A stretch of 21,708 bases of DNA from Promethearchaeia archaeon (lineage in GTDB: Archaea; Asgardarchaeota; Lokiarchaeia; Sigyniarchaeales; SOKP01): positions 1 through 21,708 of the forward strand of contig JAHQWS010000279.1 of assembly GCA_029856295.1 (NCBI GenBank), given 5' to 3'. Below, one piece after another: positions 7,779 through 16,053 of the stretch. Made by a program: the position numbers and the translations under genes. Below the pieces are notes generated by a model. It ran no database searches, was not told where the DNA came from, and worked only from the letters and a program-made list of their open reading frames with translations. The first letter of the stretch is position 1, and each line of letters begins with the position of its first letter.

Positions 7779-9215
7779 TCACTTTATAACCAATTGTTTC
7801 TTTCTTATTCTTCGTCTTTCTCTCTTTGTGAGAACCTGATCCCGTAATTCTTTAGCAGAATGGCCCCTTAAGGAGTTAATAATCCGTATCACTGCTCGTG
7901 TGAGGGGTTCAAAACTTTCTTCATGGATTTTATCCATGGTATCGGAGGGATCAAATAAGTAAGGAGGGGCTGTTAGAAATGAAACTAAAGGTATTCCTGC
8001 AGGTTGATAGCTATGCCCGTCAGTAGGGGGACCATCTGAACCTGGAACAAATCCATCGGGTGGAAGAAAAATTGAGCGCTGTAAATCTTCTTTAATAATT
8101 GCATCTTCTGTTATTTCTTCAAGGGGTAATATTCGACTCACAAACCACCAACGTACAGTAGGATCATCCAAAGGGATCAATCTTCCGTTTTCACTTTTCA
8201 CATCCCGGGCAACATGCTCTAAATGAATTGCTACTATTACGTTCTTTAAAAATTCCTTGTTTCTTTTTACGAATTCTTCTTGACCTAATCCCCCCGCCAT
8301 ATGAGCACCATTCATTAAAAACATTATATTGAACGGACGTTGTTCTTTTGGGATCTGTGACCAATATTTTGCTTGAGCCAATACTAAAGCCATTCCGGAG
8401 GCATCTTCTACCGCTGAATTCCAAGGGCCATCATGGTGAGTACCTATTAATATCCATTCATTAGACATTCCTGGTAAGTTCCCCGTAATATTATGAGAAA
8501 TAACCTCTGAGATCTTTCCGTTATAGGAGAGATTAGCTCTTACCTTACCTTTATTCATTAAATCTATAATTTTCTTCCCATTTTTTCCAGAAACCCAAAT
8601 GCCCGGAATTTTTCTCTCCAATGCATCATAAGGAACATAATACTTATCAGTTTCCCAAGGGTAACCAGAAAGTATTCCAATGAGTCCCAACGCGTTTTTT
8701 TCATATGCGGGTTCTATTATATTTTGAAAGTTCATATCGAATGGAACAGTTTGCTCTAAACTTTCAAATTCATTCTTAGGATCATAGTATCGATCTGCTC
8801 CTGTAAGGTCTTTTATCATTTTGACAGGAAGTTTTGTTAAATTCAACTCATATACTGCAATTTTTCCCGATAAATCTTTATCATCAGAAATCATGCTAAG
8901 TTCGGCTTCAACACCATTCGTTGGTGATGTATAAGGAATTGGAAAACATGATATGTTAAATCTCTCGGTCGGATTATCAATCAGCCAAATTTCAAGTTTG
9001 GCATTAGATGCTTCCCACTTTTTCGCATTGATCGGATCAAAATTAATGTTCTGAAGATTCAAAGACCCAAACTGCTCTTTAATCCAATTTTCTGCCCAAT
9101 AGTCGGCAGGATATCCCGGTAGGCGAATGCCTTGATTAAATATTTCGGCAGCCCAATCCATCATTTCTTCCGTTGAGGGGACAAATTCTTTCTTTATTGA
9201 ACTCATTTTATTCAT
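7779..9215 (-). CDS. M28-like metallopeptidase paralogue B, divergent active site
   Basis: The 478-residue protein is a homologue of the next gene downstream, with matching core motifs: GTHHDG (His260), VEDASG (Asp271), MNGAHMAGG (His305), HLEHVARD (Glu333), TDGHSY (His401) and SDTMDKI. As in paralogue A, the M28 Glu-Glu pair is replaced, here by His305-Met306, so the substitution is a shared trait rather than a random lesion. The late YH ligand is also absent (PYLFDPSDT). The C terminus is strongly basic (KRERRRIRKK). No signal peptide is seen. ATG 9215 has no ribosome binding site; ATG 9206 (residue 4) is an alternative start. The two genes arose by an old duplication, since similarity is concentrated in the catalytic core. 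A hydrolase on an unusual peptide or amide is a reasonable guess, not a finding. Confidence 0.8.
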   Translation of the reverse strand: MNKMSSIKKEFVPSTEEMMDWAAEIFNQGIRLPGYPADYWAENWIKEQFGSLNLQNINFDPINAKKWEASNAKLEIWLIDNPTERFNISCFPIPYTSPTNGVEAELSMISDDKDLSGKIAVYELNLTKLPVKMIKDLTGADRYYDPKNEFESLEQTVPFDMNFQNIIEPAYEKNALGLIGILSGYPWETDKYYVPYDALERKIPGIWVSGKNGKKIIDLMNKGKVRANLSYNGKISEVISHNITGNLPGMSNEWILIGTHHDGPWNSAVEDASGMALVLAQAKYWSQIPKEQRPFNIMFLMNGAHMAGGLGQEEFVKRNKEFLKNVIVAIHLEHVARDVKSENGRLIPLDDPTVRWWFVSRILPLEEITEDAIIKEDLQRSIFLPPDGFVPGSDGPPTDGHSYQPAGIPLVSFLTAPPYLFDPSDTMDKIHEESFEPLTRAVIRIINSLRGHSAKELRDQVLTKRERRRIRKKQLVIK

Positions 9216-9412
9216 TCTAAAAAAGTAGTTTTAGCTATGAAGAGAATAAATATTAGTTTTTTAAAAATATTTCCTTATTATTTAAGAAGGATAATAACCA
9301 ATACTCCTAAAATTCGATTGTTTAGTTAAAAGAGTTAAACCTAGATTGGTAAAAATACAATTCTCAATGAATTAACTAATGTTTTTTAATGTAAAAGTCT
9401 TTAAATATTATT
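9216..9412. promoter_or_regulatory. Divergent promoter region
   Basis: This 197-bp A/T-rich spacer separates the minus-strand peptidase gene from the plus-strand hydrolase gene, so it must hold two outward promoters. TTTAAATATT at about 9400 looks like a TATA box but is too close to the hydrolase ATG to serve it. No other feature was seen. Confidence 0.4.
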
Positions 9413-10279
9413 ATGACTGAGTTATTTGCTGATATTAATGGGGTAAAAATCTGTTATGAAATTAAGGGAGAAGGATATCCAATTGTTTTAGTTCATGGAT
9501 TCGGTAGTAAAAAAGAAACATGGAGGGGGCAATTTGATCCATTAAGTCAGAGATTTAAAGTAATTAGATTCGATAATAGAGGCGCTGGTAAAAGTGATCG
9601 TCCAATTATGACGTACACAATGGAAGTCTTTGCAGATGATATTAGAGGTCTAATGGATCACCTTCAAATTAAAAAAGCACATATAGTTGGTAGTTCTTTA
9701 GGCGGTATGATTGTTCAAAATTTTATAATAAAATATCCGGAATATGTAAGTAAAGTAGTTTTAATAAACACCAATTATGGAACTCCTGATGAACAAGGAC
9801 CAAATGTGTATAAAAAGTTTAGGCTTGATTATTTAGCGAACTTAAAAGAAGATCCAGAAAAAACATTCTGGGATGGTGCAAGAGTTAGCTATCACATTAG
9901 ATTTAGAAAACAAATGGAAGCAAATCCAAAGAAAATATTTTACGAATTATGGTCGCCAGAAGATTTGATTAAAGATAGTACAATCAATCCTCCTACACCA
10001 TCAGATATTGAAGCTCAAGCAAACGCTCTTATCACACATCGTACCTATGAAAGATTAGGAGAAATCAAAAATGAAACTTTACTAATCGCCGCATCACATG
10101 ATAGAGTATGTCCAAAATCAGTGATGGTAGAAATGCATGAGATAATTCCAAACAGTATATTGAAGGTTATTAATAAAGCAGGTCATAGTTCGCCTTTATC
10201 ACGGGCTCCAGAAGTGAATCAAACAATTATGAGCTTTTTAGAACCCACACAAGAACAAATAGTGGAAATACGCGAATAG
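9413..10279 (+). CDS. Alpha/beta-hydrolase fold protein
   Basis: The 288-residue protein is a complete alpha/beta hydrolase. It has the oxyanion-loop motif VHGFGS (27-32), DNRGAGKSDRP (54-64), the nucleophile elbow GSSLGG (93-98, Ser95), an acid in AASHDRVCP (Asp230) and a base in AGHSS (His258). The spacing Ser95-Asp230-His258 and a helical cap at roughly 130-205 are typical of the MhpC/BioH/3-oxoadipate-enol-lactonase-like esterases. No lid or sequence feature identifies the substrate. No signal peptide is seen. The gene stands alone: it diverges from the peptidase pair and converges on the lipid kinase. ATG is preceded only by A/T, so a leaderless or short leader transcript is likely. Confidence 0.9.
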   Translation: MTELFADINGVKICYEIKGEGYPIVLVHGFGSKKETWRGQFDPLSQRFKVIRFDNRGAGKSDRPIMTYTMEVFADDIRGLMDHLQIKKAHIVGSSLGGMIVQNFIIKYPEYVSKVVLINTNYGTPDEQGPNVYKKFRLDYLANLKEDPEKTFWDGARVSYHIRFRKQMEANPKKIFYELWSPEDLIKDSTINPPTPSDIEAQANALITHRTYERLGEIKNETLLIAASHDRVCPKSVMVEMHEIIPNSILKVINKAGHSSPLSRAPEVNQTIMSFLEPTQEQIVEIRE

Positions 10280-10310
10280 AAACGGAGAAAATTACTCAAA
10301 ATATGTAGTT

Positions 10311-10370
10311 TTACTTATATCTTTTATTTTTTCTATTAAATTGAATTTCAAAAAAGAAGAAAAAAAGGAG
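10311..10370. terminator. T-rich terminator region between convergent genes
   Basis: After the hydrolase stop the plus strand runs into T-rich DNA at about 10313-10339. Just after the lipid kinase stop the minus strand is T-rich at 10370-10349 (two T runs of six or more). Archaeal transcription ends at such T tracts without a required hairpin, so this block can terminate both transcripts. Confidence 0.5.
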
Positions 10371-11333
10371 TTATTCCTCAAATTCATAAAAATAGCGTCC
10401 GTATTTTTCTTTGAACGCTTCAGCAACTTCATCTATCTCTGGTCGTATAAATTCGTATCCGTCCTTTATACATTCATAGCTTATTGGCAAATTAGCTATG
10501 ACCTCTCCGTCAACTTGACAATAATAAGGATTAGGTTCTTCGGGATTTTTCATCTCTATTCTCACTTTTTTACTTGTATGTTCATAGACATCTGGATGCG
10601 GTAAAAGTTTAGCCTTATACATTCTTTTGAATTGCATAAGCAGTTTTAACTTTCCAATATCGACAATACTAATATGAAATACTCCATCATCTACTCGGGC
10701 TCTCTGGCATACATACATCCATCCCCCATAGGTAGGACCATTTCCTACAGCTGTCAGGTTTGCCATCCCTTCATAAACATCATTATCCATTGTAACTTTT
10801 ATTTCTTTACTTTTCCATCTAAATACTGCTTTCATGGTTATAGCGCTATAATTTTTGGATGCACCCGGTAAATTAGCCCTCCTTGCGACTTCGGCATCAA
10901 CACCTTGGCTTCCTATCCCTAAGAAATACCTTTCAACCCCGCTATCGGTGACAGCTAAACCTATATCGGTTTTGCGGGATTTTCCCTCAGCAATGATTTC
11001 ACAAGCTCTTTTAACTTCAGGCCTTATACCAATTGCTCCTGGTATATCATTTCCGGATCCGAGAGGGATGAATCCACATAAAGCCCCGGATTTAGAGGAT
11101 ATAACACCATGGAGAACTTCATTATGGGTTCCATCTCCTCCTGCAGCTATTACTCGATATCCATCCTTAGCGCACTGGCTTGCCAACTCAATTGCATGTT
11201 GAGCATATTCGGTCGCAAAGATCTTGTAGGAAAAATTTAAATCATCTAAGCATTTACGGGCAAATTCGATATCTTTCTTAGCTTTTTCGGCACCACCCGC
11301 AACGGGATTAAAAATTATCGCATGATCGGCCAT
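10371..11333 (-). CDS. Diacylglycerol kinase family lipid kinase (DagK/YegS/sphingosine-kinase-like)
   Basis: The 320-residue protein has the DAGK catalytic fold. It starts with IFNPVAGG (7-14) and carries the nucleotide-binding GGDGTHNEV (65-73), GSGND (92-96), the second-domain DDGVF (215-219) and QVDGE (273-277). Family members phosphorylate a lipid hydroxyl with ATP or GTP: diacylglycerol, phosphatidylglycerol or sphingoid bases in bacteria and eukaryotes. In an archaeon the substrate may be an archaeol-type or isoprenoid alcohol, which is inference. The protein is soluble and would act at the membrane surface. ATG 11333 has the weak purine stretch GGATTGAT before it. It diverges from the lyase gene at 11497 and converges on the hydrolase. 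Confidence 0.9.
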   Translation of the reverse strand: MADHAIIFNPVAGGAEKAKKDIEFARKCLDDLNFSYKIFATEYAQHAIELASQCAKDGYRVIAAGGDGTHNEVLHGVISSKSGALCGFIPLGSGNDIPGAIGIRPEVKRACEIIAEGKSRKTDIGLAVTDSGVERYFLGIGSQGVDAEVARRANLPGASKNYSAITMKAVFRWKSKEIKVTMDNDVYEGMANLTAVGNGPTYGGWMYVCQRARVDDGVFHISIVDIGKLKLLMQFKRMYKAKLLPHPDVYEHTSKKVRIEMKNPEEPNPYYCQVDGEVIANLPISYECIKDGYEFIRPEIDEVAEAFKEKYGRYFYEFEE

Positions 11334-11416
11334 ATTATCAATCCATTCTTTTGCTTTATTGTTATATTTATTTTTAGAATATTATTTTAATTAATAATTA
11401 TAACTTAATTCTAAAG

Positions 11417-11425
11417 TTTTATATA
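11417..11425 (+). promoter_or_regulatory. Candidate TATA box for the lyase gene
   Basis: TTTTATATA fits the archaeal TATA consensus. It lies about 72 bp before the ATG at 11497, predicting a leader of roughly 45-50 bases that would contain the ribosome binding site (AGAGTGAGAT). Confidence 0.45.
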
Positions 11426-11448
11426 CTTATTATTTTGATTATTACTTA

Positions 11449-11488
11449 AATTTTTTAAAAAGATTTTAATTTCAATTTTTTAAAAAGA
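11449..11488 (+). repeat. Two 15-bp direct repeats in the lyase gene leader
   Basis: AATTTTTTAAAAAGA occurs at 11449-11463 and again at 11474-11488, 25 bp apart from start to start. Each copy has a near-palindromic T/A core. The second copy runs into the ribosome binding site. It may be a regulator site or simple A/T-tract duplication. Confidence 0.5.
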
Positions 11489-11496
11489 GTGAGATT

Positions 11497-12366
11497 ATGG
11501 AAGAATCAAAGATTCTGAATGATATGATTAAGAAAGGCGAGTTTATTATGGCTCCAGGTGCTTATGATGCTTTAACTGCCAGAATAATAGAATCAGAAGG
11601 ATTTAATGCCGTTTATATGACAGGTTTCGGAACTTCTGCTTTTCATTTCGGTTTACCTGATAGAGGGTTATTGACCATGACCGAAATGGTTCAAAATGCC
11701 AATAGGATTGTAAATGCTATTAATGTTCCTCTTATAGCAGATGCAGATACGGGGTATGGGACGGTGATAAACGTTGATCGAACTGTAAAGGAATATGAAA
11801 AGGCGGGAGTTGCCGCAATCCAAATTGAGGATCAGTTATGGCCAAAAAGATGTGGGCACATGTTGGGTAAAGAAGTAATCGATGAAAAAGAAATGGTAAG
11901 TAAATTGAAAACGGCTGTAGAAGCCAGAAGAAATCCTGATTTTTTAATAATTGCAAGAACTGATGCGATTGCAACCCACGGATTTGATCATGCCATTGAG
12001 CGGGCGCATCTCTACGCTGAAGCAGGCGCAGATATTATTTTCGTGGAAGCCCCAAAAACTAAAAATCAAATGAAAAAAATCCCAAAGCTCTTCAATAAAA
12101 AGCCCCTCCTTATAAATATGAGTCCTAGAACTCCGAATTTACCGGTAGAAGAATTGAAAGAAATGGGATATGCGATAGCAATTTTTCCAGGGGTATGTTT
12201 AGCTGCTGCTATATTAGCATGCCGGGAAGATGTTAGGCTCCTAAAAGAAACAGGCCGTCAAAGAGAATTTAAGGAGGTGCTTCAATCTTTCGCCGAACTC
12301 AATGAATTTTTAGGAGTACCTTACTATAACGAATTAGAAAAAAAATTTGACACCAGCGAAAAATAA
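11497..12366 (+). CDS. Isocitrate lyase/PEP mutase-family lyase (methylisocitrate or 2,3-dimethylmalate lyase-like)
   Basis: The 289-residue protein is a (beta/alpha)8 barrel of the PrpB/PEP-mutase family, which cleaves or forms a C-C or P-C bond next to a Mg-bound 2-oxoacid such as pyruvate. Seen are APGAYDALTAR (19-29), YMTGFGTSA (40-48), metal site DADTGYG (82-88), IEDQ (110-113), the gating loop PKRCGH (116-121) with the catalytic-type Cys119 that lyases have and PEP mutases lack, ARTDA (153-157) and FVEAP (182-186). The usual NxxE(G)G.TP segment reads NMSPRTP (207-213), without the Glu, so the substrate may differ from methylisocitrate. It heads a run of plus-strand genes including an aconitase-type dehydratase pair and a symporter, supporting a dehydratase-lyase route releasing pyruvate. 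Weak SD AGAGTGAGAT precedes ATG. Confidence 0.87.
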   Translation: MEESKILNDMIKKGEFIMAPGAYDALTARIIESEGFNAVYMTGFGTSAFHFGLPDRGLLTMTEMVQNANRIVNAINVPLIADADTGYGTVINVDRTVKEYEKAGVAAIQIEDQLWPKRCGHMLGKEVIDEKEMVSKLKTAVEARRNPDFLIIARTDAIATHGFDHAIERAHLYAEAGADIIFVEAPKTKNQMKKIPKLFNKKPLLINMSPRTPNLPVEELKEMGYAIAIFPGVCLAAAILACREDVRLLKETGRQREFKEVLQSFAELNEFLGVPYYNELEKKFDTSEK

Positions 12367-12463
12367 TCATTAAAAATGACATAAATTTTTATAAAACCTC
12401 AAGTTTATGTTATTCTAAGCATCAATTAAGATCTAATTTAAAATTATAATTAGGGGAAAATAA

Positions 12464-13174
12464 TTGGATCTAACAACAAATGAATTTTTAAATGGACTTA
12501 CCGGACTTATTTATGCCGTAATAGTCATATATGTAGGGCTGAGAATTGCGTCCAAATATTTTAAATACAAACAAAAAACATTATTGTATGTTGGGATAGG
12601 CTGGCTTGGATTTGCGACACCGCATTATGCGGTTTCTCTCTCATTCTTGTCTGTTCTAATTACCGGTGAACCAATTAATGATTTTCTTTATTTTCTGATT
12701 GCTGTAGGGTTTGTTCCTATATTTTTATTATTATGGATGGCAGGTTTCACAGAACTTTTATACAAGAATAGACAAAAGATAATTCTGATCATTTATACCA
12801 TTTTTGGAGCAATATTTGAAAGCATTATTCTATATGCTCTTTTTAGAGACTTGACAATTATCGGCGTCAAAGAGGGACCGGTCGATACAGATTGGTCTAC
12901 TGTTATATTCCTTTATTTTATACCATTAATACTTACCATAATCATTACAGGGTTCCTATTATCAAATGAATCGCTTAAATCGGACAATCTTGAAGTCAAG
13001 CTCAAAGGAAAATTTTTGCTGGTTGCTTTTATATTATGGACTATCGGTGAGATCATTGATATAATTCTAGACGTCCCAATTACACGAATAACTTTAATGA
13101 TTAGCTCAATTGCATTTTATTTCGGATGGATTATGCCGGAAAAGATGAAAAAAATACTTGTAAAGGAAAAATAA
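12464..13174 (+). CDS. Seven-transmembrane-helix protein of unknown function
   Basis: The 236-residue protein is almost entirely hydrophobic, with seven helices by eye at about 8-29, 39-65, 73-99, 105-127, 143-165, 182-201 and 205-224. Short basic loops (KYFKYKQK, KNRQK) lie after helices 1 and 3, and the C-terminal tail is KMKKILVKEK. There is no signal peptide, no soluble domain and no transporter or receptor motif I recognise. The start is TTG at 12464, supported by AGGGG at 12452-12456, seven bases upstream, and by the absence of an earlier in-frame ATG. It lies 97 bp after the lyase gene and 154 bp before the symporter gene, all on one strand. It could be an accessory or sensory membrane protein, but I cannot say which. 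Confidence 0.75.
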   Translation: MDLTTNEFLNGLTGLIYAVIVIYVGLRIASKYFKYKQKTLLYVGIGWLGFATPHYAVSLSFLSVLITGEPINDFLYFLIAVGFVPIFLLLWMAGFTELLYKNRQKIILIIYTIFGAIFESIILYALFRDLTIIGVKEGPVDTDWSTVIFLYFIPLILTIIITGFLLSNESLKSDNLEVKLKGKFLLVAFILWTIGEIIDIILDVPITRITLMISSIAFYFGWIMPEKMKKILVKEK

Positions 13175-13230
13175 ATATTAAATCTATATTTTTTTTATAT
13201 TTTTGTTAAAACATCAAATTAAAAAGAAGA

Positions 13231-13238
13231 TATATAAA
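13231..13238 (+). promoter_or_regulatory. Candidate TATA box for the symporter gene
   Basis: TATATAAA lies about 91 bp before the TTG start and predicts a leader of some 65-70 bases with the GAGGAG ribosome binding site at 13315-13320. A second TATA-like stretch at 13293-13301 is too near the start to leave room for that site. Confidence 0.4.
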
Positions 13239-13328
13239 TTTTAATAACAAAACATAATAATCAATTATAATTAAATAAACAAACTTAATCATCTATAAAA
13301 AATAATAAAATATCGAGGAGACTAAGAC

Positions 13329-14714
13329 TTGGAAGATTCAGAATTAAAATTTCCCCCTAAAATCTACAAGAGTTTTGCGTTTACTTTCTTTGTACGCTCA
13401 TTTCTATTCACGGTATTTGCTGCGAGGGTTTTTGCGTTTTATGAAAACGAAGTACGGCTTGATGTTACGCTTATATTAATCGGTTATGTTATATATGGTT
13501 TATGGAACATGGTGAACGATCCTCTCTTAGGGTTTTTTTCGGATAAACCGAATCGTTTTTGGAATAAATACGGCAGGAGATTTCCTTGGATAGTCGCATC
13601 GGGAATTCCCTATTGCTTTTTTATAATATTTGTATTTACTCCTCCCGGGGATGATGCTTCTGCCCACTCAATGTTTCTTTTTGCGTGGTTTTTAACTTCC
13701 ATATGTTTGTACGATGCTTTTTATTCCGCTTGGGTAACAAACACATATGCGCTTTTCCCCGATAAATTCCGCTCGGATAGGGAACGTAGAAAGATCGCCG
13801 GAATTGGAGCCCCTATTGGGTTATTTGCTACTGCATTAGGTACATTACTTCCTCCATTGTTCATTACTTATGGAGATAGACAATCCTATATATTAGCAAT
13901 GATAGTAATGGCAATAATTTCATTTGTAGCTTTCCTTATCACTATCCCGGGATGCCGTGAAGATCAAGATATGAGAGAAAATGCTGCTATTTTTGCTGAA
14001 GAACGGAAAAAACAAGATTCCTTTCTAAAGACAATGAAAATTGCCGGTAAACATAAAAATTTTATGGCATATCTCATCGCGTATCTTGCATTCCACTCCC
14101 TAATTACAATTATGATGGCCTCTGTACCTTATATAGTTCCGTATATATTGGGCTTACCGGCAAGTGCCGAAATCTATTTTGGTGTCGCTCTCCTCATCGG
14201 CCAGTTAATGGGAATAATTTTCTGGGTTAAATTAACTAATAAACTCGGACATCGAGGACTATTTTTAGTAGGCTTGATATGGGCTGTTATAACATTAGCT
14301 TTGTTATTTTTCTTTACTGATTTATGGTCTGCTATACTAATTGTTGGAATTATAGGGTTTGGACTAGCCTCCATATATTATGGTAATCAACTAGTTTTCT
14401 CCGATTGTATTGACGAAATAATTATTGATACTGGTAAGCGTCAAGAAGGGGTATTTCTAGGAATCAGGACATTTATGGTGAGGTTATCAATTATTATACA
14501 AGCATTTACTTTTTATATAATACATATTACCACAGGATTTAATCCTACATTGGAAAAACAATCTGATTTAGCTTTATTAGGGCTCAGGGTTCAATTTTCT
14601 TTGGCTCCAATGTTAATAATGGTTATTGGCTTGTTAGCTTTTCTATTACTGTATGACCTTACCCCAGAAAAAGTTGCTTTAAATAAAGCGAAACTAAAGG
14701 AATTAGGACTATGA
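13329..14714 (+). CDS. GPH-family (MelB-like) cation symporter, major facilitator superfamily
   Basis: The 461-residue membrane protein has about 12 helices. After helix 2 it carries the GPH signature VNDPLLGFFSD (62-72) followed by RFWNKYGRRFPWI, corresponding to the cation/substrate-site Asp and the basic cytoplasmic loop of melibiose-type permeases. A long cytosolic loop (about 209-245, charged) separates the two six-helix halves, as usual. Family members move glycosides, glucuronides or other organic solutes with Na+ or H+; substrates of archaeal members are mostly unknown. The TTG start is well supported by GAGGAG eight bases upstream. Its place directly before the hydro-lyase genes (58-bp gap) suggests it imports their substrate or exports a product, which is inference. 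Confidence 0.87.
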   Translation: MEDSELKFPPKIYKSFAFTFFVRSFLFTVFAARVFAFYENEVRLDVTLILIGYVIYGLWNMVNDPLLGFFSDKPNRFWNKYGRRFPWIVASGIPYCFFIIFVFTPPGDDASAHSMFLFAWFLTSICLYDAFYSAWVTNTYALFPDKFRSDRERRKIAGIGAPIGLFATALGTLLPPLFITYGDRQSYILAMIVMAIISFVAFLITIPGCREDQDMRENAAIFAEERKKQDSFLKTMKIAGKHKNFMAYLIAYLAFHSLITIMMASVPYIVPYILGLPASAEIYFGVALLIGQLMGIIFWVKLTNKLGHRGLFLVGLIWAVITLALLFFFTDLWSAILIVGIIGFGLASIYYGNQLVFSDCIDEIIIDTGKRQEGVFLGIRTFMVRLSIIIQAFTFYIIHITTGFNPTLEKQSDLALLGLRVQFSLAPMLIMVIGLLAFLLLYDLTPEKVALNKAKLKELGL

Positions 14715-14772
14715 TTTAAAATTTAAACAATAGTTTATTATTTTTATTAATCTAAATTTGTGAGGTAATAAA

Positions 14773-16041
14773 ATGAGTGGTAAAACTATAGCGGAAAAAA
14801 TTTTAGCATCCCATTCCCTTTCCGGTACAAACTTTAAACCAGATGATATTATTAATGCCAAATTAGATTTAATAATGAGTCATATTGGAACCGGGAAAGT
14901 AGTTCTAGATTTCAACAAAATTAGACCCTCGAAAAAACGAAAAATCTTTGATCCAAGTAAGATTGTAGTATTATTCGATCATTATGTTCCAGCCCCTTCT
15001 GAACGATGGGCAGCGGTTCATGATCTTATTCGAAAGTTTGTAAAAAAACAGGGAATATCAAATTTTTACGATATTAGGGAAGGAATCTGCCATCAAGTTG
15101 TGCCCGAAAAGGGCCATGCAAGGCCAGGGATGCTAATAATAGGAGGAGATAGTCATACAACTACATATGGCGCGTTTAATGCCGCAAGCTGTGGAGTAGG
15201 AAATACTGATCTTTTTTATGGATATATAAAGGGAGAACTATGGTTTAGGGTACCACACACAATTAAATTCAATATTACCGGAAAATTACCGTATAATGTA
15301 ATGAGCAAAGATGCTATTATAAAAATAGCAGGTGATTATACCGCAGAAGTTGCAACATATAAATCCATCGAATTCACTGGAGAGACTATGGAAAACTTAA
15401 CTATTGCTTCCAGAATGACAATATCTAATTTTGCTCTGGAACTCGGAGCTAAATTTGCATTCGGTGTTCCCGATCAAAAGGTAGTAGATTGGGTAAAAAA
15501 AAGGACCGATGAACCGTTTGAATTAATCAAACCTGATCCTGATGCCGAATATTCAGAAACTTATGATTTAGATGTTAGTAATTTAGAGCCTCAAGTTTCT
15601 TGTCCCCACACGGTTGATAACGTAAAACCTATTTCTGATCTGGAAGGAATAAAAGTTAATCAGGCCTTTTTAGGTTCTTGTACAAATGGGAGATATGAGG
15701 ATTTAGAAATAGCTGCGAAGATATTAGAAGGAAAAACTATTCACGATGATGTTCGAATGATAGTGACCCCTGCCAGCAAGGAAATTTGGTTGCAGGCTGC
15801 TAAATCGGGTATATCTGAAACGTTAATAAATGCAGGAGCTATCATTACTAATCCGGGCTGTGGCGCATGCTTTGGTGCCCTTGGAGGACTTCTGGGTCCG
15901 AGTGAAAAATGTATATCCAGTGCAAATAGAAATTTTAAAGGTCGTATGGGTAGTGCTGCTGCAGAAGTTTATCTAGGGTCTCCTGCTACGGTAGCGGCCT
16001 CCGCATTAAAAGGAGAAATTACAGATCCAAGAGGATATTAA
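14773..16041 (+). CDS. Aconitase-family hydro-lyase large subunit (LeuC/HacA/DmdA-like)
   Basis: The 422-residue protein is the [4Fe-4S] large subunit of a two-component aconitase-superfamily dehydratase/isomerase. The three cluster cysteines are Cys303 (GSCTNG), Cys363 and Cys366 (GCGAC). Also seen are FDHYVPAP (68-75), GGDSHTTTYGA (124-134) and NRNFKGRMG (385-393). The length fits archaeal 3-isopropylmalate dehydratase, homoaconitase and dimethylmaleate hydratase subunits (about 415-430). A generic leuC label is not safe, because all three share these motifs and no other leucine or lysine pathway gene is here. GAGGT at 14762-14766 precedes the ATG. The small subunit follows after 12 bp with its own strong ribosome binding site, so the two are co-translated in stoichiometric amounts. 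A lyase and symporter upstream favour a catabolic hydroxyacid role. Confidence 0.9.
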   Translation: MSGKTIAEKILASHSLSGTNFKPDDIINAKLDLIMSHIGTGKVVLDFNKIRPSKKRKIFDPSKIVVLFDHYVPAPSERWAAVHDLIRKFVKKQGISNFYDIREGICHQVVPEKGHARPGMLIIGGDSHTTTYGAFNAASCGVGNTDLFYGYIKGELWFRVPHTIKFNITGKLPYNVMSKDAIIKIAGDYTAEVATYKSIEFTGETMENLTIASRMTISNFALELGAKFAFGVPDQKVVDWVKKRTDEPFELIKPDPDAEYSETYDLDVSNLEPQVSCPHTVDNVKPISDLEGIKVNQAFLGSCTNGRYEDLEIAAKILEGKTIHDDVRMIVTPASKEIWLQAAKSGISETLINAGAIITNPGCGACFGALGGLLGPSEKCISSANRNFKGRMGSAAAEVYLGSPATVAASALKGEITDPRGY

Positions 16042-16042
16042 A

Positions 16043-16050
16043 AGGTGATG
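16043..16050 (+). promoter_or_regulatory. Strong archaeal ribosome binding site
   Basis: AGGTGATG directly follows the stop of the large subunit and ends three bases before the small-subunit ATG. Seven bases (AGGTGAT) pair with the archaeal 16S 3' end. It fixes the start of the small subunit and indicates tight coupling of the two subunits. Confidence 0.8.
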
Positions 16051-16053
16051 TAA

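Noticed and set aside
9235..9330. 30-codon ORF in the divergent spacer (ATG near 9237)
   Set aside because: No ribosome binding site, no motif, and it sits where two promoters are expected.
9400..9410. TATA box for the alpha/beta hydrolase gene
   Set aside because: The stretch is directly before the ATG; a TATA box there would place the transcript start inside the coding region.
10341..10604. 87-codon plus-strand frame overlapping the lipid kinase 3' end
   Set aside because: Starts in the T/A-rich terminator block and is otherwise antisense to coding sequence; hydrophobic look comes from the reversed A/T-rich codons.
10855..11202. 115-codon plus-strand frame opposite the lipid kinase
   Set aside because: It lies wholly antisense to a gene with complete DAGK motifs, lacks a ribosome binding site and has no recognisable protein pattern.
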